Positions 8,987 to 18,135 of a stretch of DNA of 58,259 bases are shown piece after piece. The position numbers and the translations under genes are program-made. The DNA comes from a virus, in IMG/VR virus record IMGVR_UViG_3300047509_000193, positions 1 to 58,259 of that record. The stretch is one strand, 5' to 3'. The notes under the pieces are model-generated. The model saw nothing but the letters and a program-made list of their open reading frames with translations, made no database searches and was not told where the DNA came from. Position 1 is the stretch's first letter. Every line of letters starts with the position of its first letter.

Positions 8987-9769
8987 TTAGGTGTCAGAGT
9001 AGATATTGTATTTGCCTTGTCGAAGCAAGTCCGAGGGCATGGTCAAGGCTGCAATCTGCGTGTTCGCACCGCGAAGCACATTGAGGCTGTCCTTGGCCAA
9101 ACCTTTGACTGTTTCCCACTGGTCAAGCATGGTCTGATCCCTGGATATGGGATACCTAACGCCGACTCGCAAGACCAAGTTGTAAAACAAGGCGCCAAAG
9201 TATTCATCCGGCAGATTGATCACTGTCGTCAGACTTGGGAAGCTCGTCAAGGTTTCTTTGAGGCTCAGGTGGATCTCGTAAAGGCTTGCCTGCGGGATCG
9301 GGTAGGGATGCAGAACGCCCAAGGGCCAGGCATTGTCATAGAACAAGGACCTGGTAAAGCTCTGTAGGCTCTTGAGGGCGATCCTGTTGTAGTCCTCACG
9401 GCTCTGCAAGATCCTCATGGGATAGTCAACGGGAGGGGCAGAGCCGAAAGGTGTGACACCAAAGATGAAGCCGCCAAAGCCAACGCCCATGAGTTGCCGT
9501 AAGAACGCGGCCTCCACACGATCGGGACGTACCGCAAGCTGGACATCGCCGCCTGGCCCAAGTGTGTATTGCCCTGCCCCTGTGCTTGGCACGACGACAT
9601 CCACAAGGTGATAAACTAACCACCTCTTCCTATTCCACTGCCCAAGCATCATAATGGCAGTGTCGAAGGCATCGTTGAGGTCTTCGGCCCTGGGGGTCTG
9701 CCCAACGCCAGTCGCGCCGCAGTCCTTGAGGACCAGGGTGAGCAGGTCCTGCGGGGTTTTCAATACCAT
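8987..9769 (-). CDS. head-to-tail adaptor (P22 gp4-like), 260 aa
   Basis: The N-terminus has a helical pattern (D-L-x-x-x-V-L-K-D-x-G-x-x-G-V-G-Q-T) followed by A-F-D-T-A-I-M-M-L-G-Q-W-N-R-K-R-W-L, as in the P22 tail accessory factor gp4 family. In P22 this protein binds the portal and creates the gp10 site. The neighbouring gp10-like gene agrees with that. No separate peptidoglycan-hydrolase motif was seen. Confidence 0.75.
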   Translation of the reverse strand: MVLKTPQDLLTLVLKDCGATGVGQTPRAEDLNDAFDTAIMMLGQWNRKRWLVYHLVDVVVPSTGAGQYTLGPGGDVQLAVRPDRVEAAFLRQLMGVGFGGFIFGVTPFGSAPPVDYPMRILQSREDYNRIALKSLQSFTRSLFYDNAWPLGVLHPYPIPQASLYEIHLSLKETLTSFPSLTTVINLPDEYFGALFYNLVLRVGVRYPISRDQTMLDQWETVKGLAKDSLNVLRGANTQIAALTMPSDLLRQGKYNIYSDT

Positions 9770-9772
9770 GAG

Positions 9773-10096
9773 TTAGGCTCCAGGAGCCTTTGGCCCTATC
9801 CCTCTGGTCTCAACCTTGCCAACGACTGGGGGCAAGGACTCCACCTTGCCCTGCCCCCTGGATAGACGCAGTTCCTGGATGAGGCTCTGTGCCTCTGCGA
9901 GCTGCTTCGCAAGCTCAACTTCGCGTGCTGAGCTGGTTGGCACGCTTTGGGCAAGGCCGTAATCCAGCTCTGCGTCCATCTCTGCTTTGCGACTTTCGCA
10001 AAGCACGGCTTCGCCGCTCGCCAAGGTTACCCACTTCGGATACTCCTGATACTTGTACGGCGTGAACTTCATGTTACGATAGATGCCCTGGGTCAT
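9773..10096 (-). CDS. hypothetical late protein, 107 aa
   Basis: Begins MTQGIYRNMKFTPYKYQEYPKWV, a lysine/tyrosine-rich segment found at the start of many phage proteins. A short coiled coil follows (about residues 55-80). ATG 10096 overlaps the upstream TGA. Located between the coat and gp4-like genes. Likely a minor head component. Function unknown. Confidence 0.5.
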   Translation of the reverse strand: MTQGIYRNMKFTPYKYQEYPKWVTLASGEAVLCESRKAEMDAELDYGLAQSVPTSSAREVELAKQLAEAQSLIQELRLSRGQGKVESLPPVVGKVETRGIGPKAPGA

Positions 10097-10764
10097 GGCG
10101 CTGCTCCCAAGACAGCAGGCGCCTTCTGCGCAGCCTTCAGGCGTGCCATCTCGGCGGCATCTGCTTTGGCTTTCTGATCGGAGATCGAAGCGCCTTTTGG
10201 CGCTTCATCGAAGTCCTTGGCCTCAAGCTCGGCCTGCGCCTCCCGCTGCGGCGTGGTTTCCAGCCAGGTAAGGTACGCATCTGCAGCGAGCTGTGTGGTG
10301 AACTTGCCGAAGTGCTTTCCGCCGGCCTTGTACAAGGCCAAGGCTTGGGCATCGCTCAGCAACAGGTTCTTGTCAATACTGGAGACAATGACCCAAGTCG
10401 GCAGGGTGGGTGGCAAAGTCGTTTCGTCCTTGTCCTCGATGACGATAGCATGGAAAGGCACCTTGCTCTCCACGGCGATGTTGCCGGCAAGGGCCGGCAC
10501 AGACGGGGCCAAGAGGACCTTGGGCACATCCGCCTCCATATGGGCCTGGCTGTCCCAGAGCCGACCGTCCACCCACTTTGGCCACTCGACCGGCATGTAG
10601 TTGCTGACAAGCTCCGGAGTGAGGCTGTATGTCAGGCCGATGCCGCGCAAGCGATCGAGCGCGGCAAAGATTTCCGTAAGCGCTGTATTGGCGAGCAGCG
10701 CCTCTTGCGGTTGCACAGCGAATTGCTTCGCTGCCCGATTGCGAATGTCATCACGACTGAGCAT
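10093..10764 (-). CDS. hypothetical late protein downstream of coat, 223 aa
   Basis: A mixed helical protein with an Ala/Lys-rich, charged C-terminal third (about residues 165-215). It follows the coat gene by 21 bases, so it belongs to the capsid transcription unit. No recognised domain. Could be a head completion or decoration protein, by position only. Confidence 0.5.
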   Translation of the reverse strand: MLSRDDIRNRAAKQFAVQPQEALLANTALTEIFAALDRLRGIGLTYSLTPELVSNYMPVEWPKWVDGRLWDSQAHMEADVPKVLLAPSVPALAGNIAVESKVPFHAIVIEDKDETTLPPTLPTWVIVSSIDKNLLLSDAQALALYKAGGKHFGKFTTQLAADAYLTWLETTPQREAQAELEAKDFDEAPKGASISDQKAKADAAEMARLKAAQKAPAVLGAAP

Positions 10765-10785
10765 AGGACTGTCCTTTCAAAGAGG

Positions 10786-12042
10786 CTAGACTGCATCACC
10801 AACAGCAACGCACCACTCCGGGCGAATGAACACAAAGCCATACAAGACGTCGAGCCTTGTAACCATCTGGTCCGTCGCGATGATGTAGTCCGAGATCATC
10901 CGCATGGAGATGCCATCGAATTCCTCCCGCGCGACTTCATGCACGCCCTTGGGAGTTTCGAGGTCGGCGGTGGCTAGGGTAATGGCTTCGGGGGCGAAGG
11001 CAATGTTCTTGCGATAGGTGCTGCCAGACAAGGTAGCCACCGAGATGTTCGCTCCGTTCGCCGGGGAGAAGTCCACGGTCTGATACTGGACGCCATTGAG
11101 GCCCGAGATGGGCACGTAGCCAGCGCCACCGGGGATGATAGCAGGATAGATGTTGATCAGCGTCCCGTTGGGTGCAACGGCAGAGGTGACGACGAACTGG
11201 GCCAATTGCCCATTGGTCTGCTTAGTGACCCTATTGACGGCGTTGACGCCGGCAAAGGTGATGATGTCGCCGATGGCCAAGCCGCCTGCAATGGCATTGG
11301 TGACGACCTGGAGGCCGGTCTGCGTCGCGCCAAGGACCGTGCCAGCCACTATGGCCGGAGCACCCATTCCCGTGTAAGAGGCTGTCAAATGCTTGATCAC
11401 CGTCTGGTCTGAGAACCAGTCGAAGCCCAAGGCTTCTTGCATCTGGCCAGACTCATATTGGCCGCTGATCGCCCGGCTGGGATTGAACAACCCCGTGAGG
11501 CTTGTCACCGTCCTGGCCATCGTCAGCGGGTCAAGGATGAGCTTGCGGTTCTTCCTCGGCGCAGACTTGATGTCGAGGATAGCGCCAGCGTTCAACCAGG
11601 TGCCGGCCAAGGGGGCAAGCACATTGCCAGAGGCATCGAGGTTAGCGGTGAAGTTGGAGACGCCAGCCTCAACGCCTGTCATCACGTCGGCCGCTACTGC
11701 GCCAGCCAGGTTATTCACCATCGGCGCAAGGACTCGACGGCTGAAGCTATCGAGCGACATTGTACGATCGACGGTGGAGTAGGACACATCGACGTGTTTC
11801 TGGGTAGCCAAGGGCAGCGTGATAGACTGTTCAGCAGTATCCTGCGCCGACAATGCCGGCCCAGTAGCTACGGTAAAGTCGTTAGGCAATCGAATCCTGA
11901 GACTCTGGCCGATCTTGGCCCCGGTTTGGGCGAAGCTGTCGTCGTATTGCCTGTCGATGTGCTGGAGGAATTCATTCGAATTGATAAACAATCGAATGGC
12001 TTCCAAGGTAATCATATTTATAGTCAGCAGTGTATTTGCCAT
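10786..12042 (-). CDS. major capsid protein (P22 coat-like), 418 aa
   Basis: The N-terminus (MANTLLTINMITLEAIRLF..., then NEFLQHIDRQYDDSFAQTGAKIG) matches the pattern of the P22 gp5 coat family. That family's protein forms the HK97-fold capsid shell. Length is close to the 430 residues of P22 gp5. GGAG lies about 10 bases before the ATG. A scaffold-like gene lies just upstream, as in P22. Confidence 0.85.
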   Translation of the reverse strand: MANTLLTINMITLEAIRLFINSNEFLQHIDRQYDDSFAQTGAKIGQSLRIRLPNDFTVATGPALSAQDTAEQSITLPLATQKHVDVSYSTVDRTMSLDSFSRRVLAPMVNNLAGAVAADVMTGVEAGVSNFTANLDASGNVLAPLAGTWLNAGAILDIKSAPRKNRKLILDPLTMARTVTSLTGLFNPSRAISGQYESGQMQEALGFDWFSDQTVIKHLTASYTGMGAPAIVAGTVLGATQTGLQVVTNAIAGGLAIGDIITFAGVNAVNRVTKQTNGQLAQFVVTSAVAPNGTLINIYPAIIPGGAGYVPISGLNGVQYQTVDFSPANGANISVATLSGSTYRKNIAFAPEAITLATADLETPKGVHEVAREEFDGISMRMISDYIIATDQMVTRLDVLYGFVFIRPEWCVAVGDAV

Positions 12043-12214
12043 CTGGACGACTCCAAGTGCTGGGCCATTGGCCCGTTAAGACATCAGGGGAGCCGTCGAA
12101 GATCTGTGGCATCAGACGGGGTTCGGACCTGGCTAATGGTCCTATTCTGCGCCTGGGCTGGGTTAGGCCCGCAGTCTTGCACCCACTGCATAGCTTTAAG
12201 GCAGCTAAGAAGCC
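12043..12214 (-). other. non-coding leader before the coat gene
   Basis: A 172-base gap upstream of the coat gene. It contains a perfect GGGCC-AAT-GGCCC hairpin at 12068-12080, close to the coat ribosome site. This could tune coat translation or mRNA stability. No clear promoter was seen. Confidence 0.4.
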
Positions 12215-13075
12215 TTATGCACGCTTTTGCTTCTCGCGAAGTTCTTTGTTCCGCAGCTCCATCCATTCAGCTGTGGGCATCTTCCCCGCATCATAGGTGC
12301 TGCGAGTGCCGCTGGCGCGGCCTGTGATCACCTGCGTGCCTGGGGCCGGAGTGCGGCTTATTTCCTTCTCAGGAACAAGGCCTGCCTGGAAGCGACTCAG
12401 CGCTACTCCTTGACGGCTTGGCGGCAAAGCCATAATCCTTGCCGCCTCATCATGGTTGATCGGCAGCGCCAAGGCGCTGAGCACTTCTGCTGGCTTATCC
12501 AACTCAATGACTGCCTCAACAAAGCTTCGAGGCATATTGGGGACGGCGCCTTGCGCCGTCTGCACCATGACAGGGCTGATATTGTGCAGGGCCTGCAAAG
12601 CGGTGTCAAAGGCCGGATTGGTCTTGCGACCCTCTGCCAAGACCTTATTTGTGGCATCGGAGAACAATTTGTCGTCCGCAATCCGTTGAGCCTCTTCTGC
12701 CACCTGTGCTGCCGTAAACCCAACTTGGGCACTTGGCTTCGCAGTCTTCAATTGCTCCACTTGACCCTTGAGGGCATCCCGCTCCCGCTCCGTCTCGCGC
12801 CAACTCTTTGTCAGCACATCAATACGATCAGATGCCCATTTAGGCATCTGCCCTCGCATTGCACGGAGCTCGGTGAGCTCCTTTATGGCATCTTCAAGGG
12901 TCTGCGGAAGATCAGAGGCAGATGCCTTTTTATCTTCTTTCTTCTCCTCGCCATCAGCTGCGCCCTTGCTCTCATCTGGCTTCTCGGCGTCGGACTTCAT
13001 ATCTGTCGCAGCAGAGCCTCCAGAACCGTCGCCGGCATCAGCTGCATAGACCGCATCCCAAGTCCTAATGAACAT
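12215..13075 (-). CDS. scaffolding protein, 286 aa
   Basis: A highly charged helical protein with an acidic/lysine region (about residues 12-55), a coiled coil (about 60-125) and a basic tail (EKQKRA at the end). This is the composition of phage scaffolding proteins. It lies immediately upstream of the coat gene, as P22 gene 8 does. ATG 13075 overlaps the preceding gene by 11 bases and starts MFIRTWDAVY; an earlier in-frame start is less likely. Confidence 0.7.
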   Translation of the reverse strand: MFIRTWDAVYAADAGDGSGGSAATDMKSDAEKPDESKGAADGEEKKEDKKASASDLPQTLEDAIKELTELRAMRGQMPKWASDRIDVLTKSWRETERERDALKGQVEQLKTAKPSAQVGFTAAQVAEEAQRIADDKLFSDATNKVLAEGRKTNPAFDTALQALHNISPVMVQTAQGAVPNMPRSFVEAVIELDKPAEVLSALALPINHDEAARIMALPPSRQGVALSRFQAGLVPEKEISRTPAPGTQVITGRASGTRSTYDAGKMPTAEWMELRNKELREKQKRA

Positions 13076-13397
13076 AACGCTGAATCCTTGCTCGCTGCGC
13101 CCGGCCCCTACCAAGTCGCAGCTCGTTGTCCTTTATCAAAGCATCGGCGATTTTGTCTTTCTCACTGTCAGGCAAAGGTGAGGACGGCCTTAGCAACTCA
13201 CTTAAGTGGGTCCGCACGGACGGAAGGACATCAGGCCAAATGGCGGCTACGAAAGCCGCCCTATCAGGGTTTAGCTTGTACCAAAGGTTATCCTGCGCCA
13301 AGCGTTCGTAGAGCGTCTCTGCAAAGCCAATAGCGACTTCCTTGAGCAATGGGTGGACCCAGCCACGCCGGTTCGGCCTTGACTTCACATAGCGCAT
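13065..13397 (-). CDS. hypothetical late protein, 110 aa
   Basis: A basic, helical protein. Its ATG overlaps the stop of the preceding Gly-rich gene (shared base 13397) and its end overlaps the scaffold gene. By position it may be involved in capsid assembly. No recognised motif. Confidence 0.5.
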   Translation of the reverse strand: MRYVKSRPNRRGWVHPLLKEVAIGFAETLYERLAQDNLWYKLNPDRAAFVAAIWPDVLPSVRTHLSELLRPSSPLPDSEKDKIADALIKDNELRLGRGRAQRARIQRYVH

Positions 13398-14389
13398 TAG
13401 GCGGTTCTCCCCTGGTTCCCAGTGATGTATGGATTCCCTACTTGCGCCGGCCTACTTTGGTCCCCATAGGGATTGACGCCGTTGGCCCCAAGCAAGAGGT
13501 TCTGCAACAGTGGGTTGATCTGCCCCTGGGCAATGCCCGCTTGAATGCTCGTTGGTCCCTGGGTAGTGGTAAGGCTGTTGATTGGACCTCCGAAGGGGCC
13601 TTGGGCACCGCCACCTGCCCCCTGATTATTGTTGTTTGTGGACTGTCCGCCGCCGCTGAAATCTGCGCTACGCGCCAAGTCTGCCACCTTGCCGCCAAGC
13701 CCTACACCGGCTGCACCTGTAAAGCCTCCCATAATAGCACCAGGGATGCCGCCAGTAAGCATTCCAGTGCCGATACCAGCAAGGGCGCCCATCACATCTG
13801 GCGGATTGACTCCAGCCATCATCGCCTGCACACCAGTGAAAGTGTGCTGTGCCATGTTGCCAAGCTCATTGCCAACGGAGGTATCGGAGCCAGCAGCTGC
13901 TGCTGTGCCAGGGTCGCTTGCGTTGGCACCGCCCGAGGCGTCACCACCGCCAACACCCATACCGCCTGCACCGCCACCTACCGAGCCTCCCGAGCCTGCT
14001 GCCTGTCCACCCGAGGCACCGCTGCCTGATCCATCTGCACCACCCTGCCCACCAGGGCCACCACCGCCACCACTTCCAGCGCCTTGCCCACTCCCTCCAC
14101 CATCCCCTCCATCGCCACCATCTCCTTCAAACTGAATCAATCCTGTCTTTTGGTTAATACTGTTTTGTGGATGCCCTACAGTGAATCGGTCTGCAAGGCG
14201 CCCTAGCATCTGTCCATGCAAGGCCTTGATCTCTGGCGTCACATGCTCCTCTGGAATGACTAGATCGCCAGGGCTCATATGGGCAAGGTAGCGATCGGCA
14301 CCATTCCCCTGCTGTGCCACATGATCGAGCAGGAAGGGGTCGTAGTCAACGGGCCGAGCGCCAAGAGGCGCTCCTGAGACTTGTGTCAA
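13397..14389 (-). CDS. glycine-rich structural protein, 330 aa
   Basis: Residues 1-85 carry a phage-type segment (AHMSPGDLVIPEEHV... then TVGHPQNSINQKTGL). A Gly/Ser/Ala region at about 90-165 follows, with runs such as GDGGDGGDGGG. A hydrophobic glycine-rich segment (about 180-235) resembles a membrane-active region. It sits between the ART-like gene and the scaffold region. Likely a minor virion protein. The composition explains long open frames on the opposite strand, which are not genes. Confidence 0.55.
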   Translation of the reverse strand: MTQVSGAPLGARPVDYDPFLLDHVAQQGNGADRYLAHMSPGDLVIPEEHVTPEIKALHGQMLGRLADRFTVGHPQNSINQKTGLIQFEGDGGDGGDGGGSGQGAGSGGGGGPGGQGGADGSGSGASGGQAAGSGGSVGGGAGGMGVGGGDASGGANASDPGTAAAAGSDTSVGNELGNMAQHTFTGVQAMMAGVNPPDVMGALAGIGTGMLTGGIPGAIMGGFTGAAGVGLGGKVADLARSADFSGGGQSTNNNNQGAGGGAQGPFGGPINSLTTTQGPTSIQAGIAQGQINPLLQNLLLGANGVNPYGDQSRPAQVGNPYITGNQGRTA

Positions 14390-15867
14390 TGTGGTACCTC
14401 CACATATTTGCCCGGCCGCTCAGGGTCAAGGACATAGAACCGGCCATTAGGTGCTCGGCGGGCCTCTGGTACCTTGGGATGGGCCTCAGAGGCAAAGTCC
14501 GGCACATGGTCCACCGGACGCAAGTCTGGCCCAAAGGGATCATGGTCCACTGGCGTGAGGGCCTTCCCATTCCGCGCTGTGATCTTGATGTTGCTGGGGT
14601 CGAAGATGACCAGGTTGTGAGTCTGGTTTTCATCCAGATATCTTTGCATATCTGCCTGCTTACCTTTGGCAACTATACCTCCTCCAGGTCTAGCAACAAT
14701 CCAGTCATGTGTAGGAACCGTAGGGGCTCGCAAAGCAAGCCCGCGGCTCTGCTGATCCAGGAACTTGACGCCCGGAACGCCAGCTTCGTGGAGAGCCTTG
14801 CTTGCTGCTGGCTCGTCCGCGTATGGCACCGTGTACTGGTTTGTACCTTGTCCAAGTGTATGTTGCCCACCTTTCTCAGCTGCTAAGGCTTTGTAAATAT
14901 CTTCTCCTGTCGCTGAAAATGGATCATGTAGCCAATGCTTAGGATCATTCTCTGCTTCCGGATAAAGCTTTTGCAAACCAGTTTTCACCTGTGTACTCTG
15001 CTCTCCTAGCCACTTGTCCCAGTCCAGCAATTCATGCTTATCCGGCCGGACCTCAACGTTGTACAGGCTCCCTGGCTGTGTCATCTCCCAATTGCGTGCC
15101 TGCCCAACGCGCTCAATATTCCTTCCTTCTGGATATGTCGCATGGTTGCGGGCGCCCTCAGTGTCCTGCCAATGCTCCGGATTGCCAAGATCTGCAATAT
15201 TTTTTCCATTGTTGGGTTTGACAGCACGGACATCTACGGACCAACCCTGTCCCTGATCTGGATTAAACTTCACCACGCGATCGAAGCCGGAGTATGACGG
15301 CACTATTTGCCCAGGCTCGAAGTATTTTTGCAGAATATCGGCTGGCTTTAGTGGACTGCCGCCGACGTCTGCTGGTACACCTTGACCAGCAGGCCGATAG
15401 CTTCCTCCCACACCTTTGTTTTCGGCCAAATAGTGCCCATAGCTAAAAGCCTGAGCGCCTTCGCCCGACCCGATGGCCTCGTCGCGGAAGCGCCCCAAGG
15501 GTGCTCCAGGCTCCGCCCTAAACTCGTGTGGGCTGCCATGCCAAGCAGAGATGGCACGAAGTGCTCCAGGAGGAGCAGGAACACCCGCCCCTGCAAGCGC
15601 CAAGTCCACTCCATAGTCGGCCGCCAGTGGCCCTATGTCCCTTACATCATGCTTGCCTGCAAGCACATCGCTTGGAGTCTTGACAAGGCCCAGCAGGGCG
15701 TTGCCAGTGCCTTTGACAAGCTGCCCGCCGGCATAAGCGGCGAAGTCTCCGAGGTCCGGTGGCCCTTTCTGATAGCCCTCAAGCAGATTCTGCCTGGGCA
15801 CACCGGCAAGGAGATTGACTGGCGGCGGCGCTACGCCCTGGTCATCATCTTGGTATTGCTCTGGCAT
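14386..15867 (-). CDS. putative virion-associated ADP-ribosyltransferase, 493 aa
   Basis: Residues 109-114 read WHGSPH. A block at 133-149 (GSGEGAQAFSYGHYLAE) follows, and later A-L-x-E-A-G-V-P-G-V-K-F-L-D and NLVIFDPSNIKI. This series is typical of the ART-like domains of phage polyvalent and head proteins. Such enzymes move ADP-ribose from NAD+ to host proteins. The N-terminal 100 residues are Gly/Ala-rich and look structural. The C-terminus shares a motif with the portal C-terminus. Co-expression with the portal suggests packaging and delivery at infection, which is inference. Confidence 0.6.
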   Translation of the reverse strand: MPEQYQDDDQGVAPPPVNLLAGVPRQNLLEGYQKGPPDLGDFAAYAGGQLVKGTGNALLGLVKTPSDVLAGKHDVRDIGPLAADYGVDLALAGAGVPAPPGALRAISAWHGSPHEFRAEPGAPLGRFRDEAIGSGEGAQAFSYGHYLAENKGVGGSYRPAGQGVPADVGGSPLKPADILQKYFEPGQIVPSYSGFDRVVKFNPDQGQGWSVDVRAVKPNNGKNIADLGNPEHWQDTEGARNHATYPEGRNIERVGQARNWEMTQPGSLYNVEVRPDKHELLDWDKWLGEQSTQVKTGLQKLYPEAENDPKHWLHDPFSATGEDIYKALAAEKGGQHTLGQGTNQYTVPYADEPAASKALHEAGVPGVKFLDQQSRGLALRAPTVPTHDWIVARPGGGIVAKGKQADMQRYLDENQTHNLVIFDPSNIKITARNGKALTPVDHDPFGPDLRPVDHVPDFASEAHPKVPEARRAPNGRFYVLDPERPGKYVEVPH

Positions 15868-15870
15868 AGC

Positions 15871-18135
15871 CTAGCCCACTAAGGCATATTTGCCTGGCCT
15901 TGTCGGGTCAGGCACATACCAGTGTCCATCGCGCGCTTTACGGGCGCCCGGAGCCGGCGGCGAGGTGCTTTCAGCACCTCCTTCATTGGTCTGGGCAGGG
16001 GCGGCACCGTTGCCAGCACTCGGGCTGCCCCCACCGTTGCCGGCGCCTGGGGCGGCCCCCTCGCTTGCCACATCCATACTCTTGTGCTCGTCCGCCTGCA
16101 CGAGTTGCATTTGGTTGTGCTCAATGTCGTGCATGAGCTGGGCCTTGAGCACGCCAAGGGTGCCCTGATCAATGCCATGATCAGCCAAGACCTTGAGCCG
16201 CCTTGTGTCCGCCTCAAACGCATCAATCTCACGCATTTCGTCCTTACCCTTGAGCTTGAGGCTAAGCCCAGCTTCCTTATCCATCGCCTTGATCAGGAGC
16301 TGGGTCAGGTTCTGCACCTGGAGCTGCAATTGCTGCTCCGCCTGGCTCGGCCCCTTGCCAAGTGCTTGTGGAGGTAGCATTCTCTTAAAGCGCTCCGCGG
16401 CCTCATCCGCGCCTGGGAAGTCCGCCGCCCTCATCCAAATGTCGCCCACGAGGTTGGCCATATCCGGGGCCTGCGCTATCAGCGTGGTCAAGGCATCGAA
16501 CATCTGCTGCCTCTGCGTTCCGTAGGCCGGCCCGATGTCTGCTTGGACATCATATTTGCCCAGCTTAGGATTGAAGATCCTCTTGACAACCTCTTGGTCA
16601 TGGTTTAAGTGCTCTAAGTAACTCTGCTTGGCCTGTGGATCAATCTCGATCTCGAAGTCTGTACCATCCAGGGCCAAGATCTGCATCGCCCTCTTGGTAT
16701 CGTAGACTAAGGGGATCTGATCAAGCAAAATCCGGCCAACATGCCGAAGAGCAACGCCCAAATTATCAATAAAGTGATAAGTAGCGTTATCTCCCTGCCG
16801 TTGTCGTTCCGCAAGGGCTTTGCCAGACCTTTCATTGCTCGGCTCCCCCATCTGCGGTTGGTACTGCCCCGAGACCATCATCATCTCGTTGACGGCCACC
16901 TGCATACCAGAGAGGTAGGCGGGGCCATATTCCGGGGGCTGGGTCCTTGTTGGCGCCGGGAGGGCGTTGCCTGCATCGTCGAAGGCATTATAGGGCAACA
17001 CCGAGTGATTGACCCTGTTGGCCGTATTCCAGTATCCCTCATAGTCCTCGATGGCCTGTGCAGGGGCTACCCAGGGGGTTTTGCCCTGGAGTGCTACGTG
17101 CTCAACGGCGGAGCTGGTCCAGAAGTTATAAATGCGGCCTGGGTCCTTGAGCGCCCTTGTGTGGCCCTTGCGGTCGAGCTTGCCATCGATGATGGTCTCT
17201 TCCCCGATGACCGGCACCAGGCTAATGTATTTGCCTAGCTCGTCGGTCTGCTCGGCGATCTGGTCTCCGACAATCAGATACCGTTCGATCTTAGTGTAAG
17301 TGATGGGACGGCGCTGGATGGTCTTATCGGCCGTAATGTCCTTCCAGATGTCACTTGGCAGCTTTGACCGGCGGATTGTCTCCATCTGGCCAGTCTGGGG
17401 ATTCCGCATCGCCGCAAGCTCATCCTTGATCTCAAGCTTACGGAAGTATTCCACAACGCGGATATGGTCTTTGCTTGTGATCCCGCCAATCCCCAGGGCA
17501 TTGTCGTTGAAGTCCTTCAGGTCTGGATATGCGTCCTCAAAATCGTCCTTCAGAACGTCGTCAAACACGAAGCAGAACTTCATGTCGCTCTTGTCGGCCT
17601 CTTTGGCATCTGGATCGCAGTAGACACTAAGCGGGTCGTTGACCCTTCTTATGAAGAGGTCCTGCTCAAAGCTTTCCTCGTCTCGGTACTCCCGCGTGAC
17701 CCTGATCCAGCCAATACCACACTTGACCTGGAACTCCGTTGCCGTGCTATAGGCGGTCTGCGCATTGCTCTGGTATTCAATATTCCTTACTATGCTCTCG
17801 TAGGTCTTGGCCGACTCGTAAGTGGCCCCGTTCCCAGTGCCCCGAATAACAATGCCGGGCTTATTCTGCTTAGAGTCATTGATGATTTGCAGATTATGTT
17901 GCCGAGTCCTATTGACTGTCAGGCAGGGCCTTTCATCAATATCTCTATTCCTCCGTACGGCGTCTGGCCAAGCAAAGCCGTTGTCAGCGTCTGCCTCTGC
18001 AAACTTATAGTCCTCCACAAAGCTCGTTCGGCAGATGCTTTCGTAGTCGATGCAACGGCGAAGCCGCTTGTCCGCCTCATCGACGACAACGTGGCGGACG
18101 GAGCCGGGGAGCCGTGCTGCCCCTCCCTCAGCCAC
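15871..18135 (-). CDS. portal protein (P22 gp1-like), 754 aa
   Basis: Long portal with P22-family features: an N-terminal Y-K-F-A-E-A-D-A-D-N-G-F-A-W region, then an R-P-C-L-T-V-N-R segment and DPLSVYCDPDA. P22 gp1 has 725 residues, so length fits. It forms the dodecameric ring for DNA passage. It overlaps the large terminase end by 8 bases. The last 24 residues (ARDGHWYVPDPTRPGKYALV) match the C-terminus of the next gene product. Confidence 0.85.
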   Translation of the reverse strand: MAEGGAARLPGSVRHVVVDEADKRLRRCIDYESICRTSFVEDYKFAEADADNGFAWPDAVRRNRDIDERPCLTVNRTRQHNLQIINDSKQNKPGIVIRGTGNGATYESAKTYESIVRNIEYQSNAQTAYSTATEFQVKCGIGWIRVTREYRDEESFEQDLFIRRVNDPLSVYCDPDAKEADKSDMKFCFVFDDVLKDDFEDAYPDLKDFNDNALGIGGITSKDHIRVVEYFRKLEIKDELAAMRNPQTGQMETIRRSKLPSDIWKDITADKTIQRRPITYTKIERYLIVGDQIAEQTDELGKYISLVPVIGEETIIDGKLDRKGHTRALKDPGRIYNFWTSSAVEHVALQGKTPWVAPAQAIEDYEGYWNTANRVNHSVLPYNAFDDAGNALPAPTRTQPPEYGPAYLSGMQVAVNEMMMVSGQYQPQMGEPSNERSGKALAERQRQGDNATYHFIDNLGVALRHVGRILLDQIPLVYDTKRAMQILALDGTDFEIEIDPQAKQSYLEHLNHDQEVVKRIFNPKLGKYDVQADIGPAYGTQRQQMFDALTTLIAQAPDMANLVGDIWMRAADFPGADEAAERFKRMLPPQALGKGPSQAEQQLQLQVQNLTQLLIKAMDKEAGLSLKLKGKDEMREIDAFEADTRRLKVLADHGIDQGTLGVLKAQLMHDIEHNQMQLVQADEHKSMDVASEGAAPGAGNGGGSPSAGNGAAPAQTNEGGAESTSPPAPGARKARDGHWYVPDPTRPGKYALVG

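Noticed and set aside
12227-13333. 368-codon open frame on the plus strand
   Set aside because: Antisense to the scaffold gene; low-quality protein, no ribosome site, opposite to the operon.
13629-14135. Proline-rich open frame on the plus strand
   Set aside because: Created by the complement of a Gly-rich coding region.
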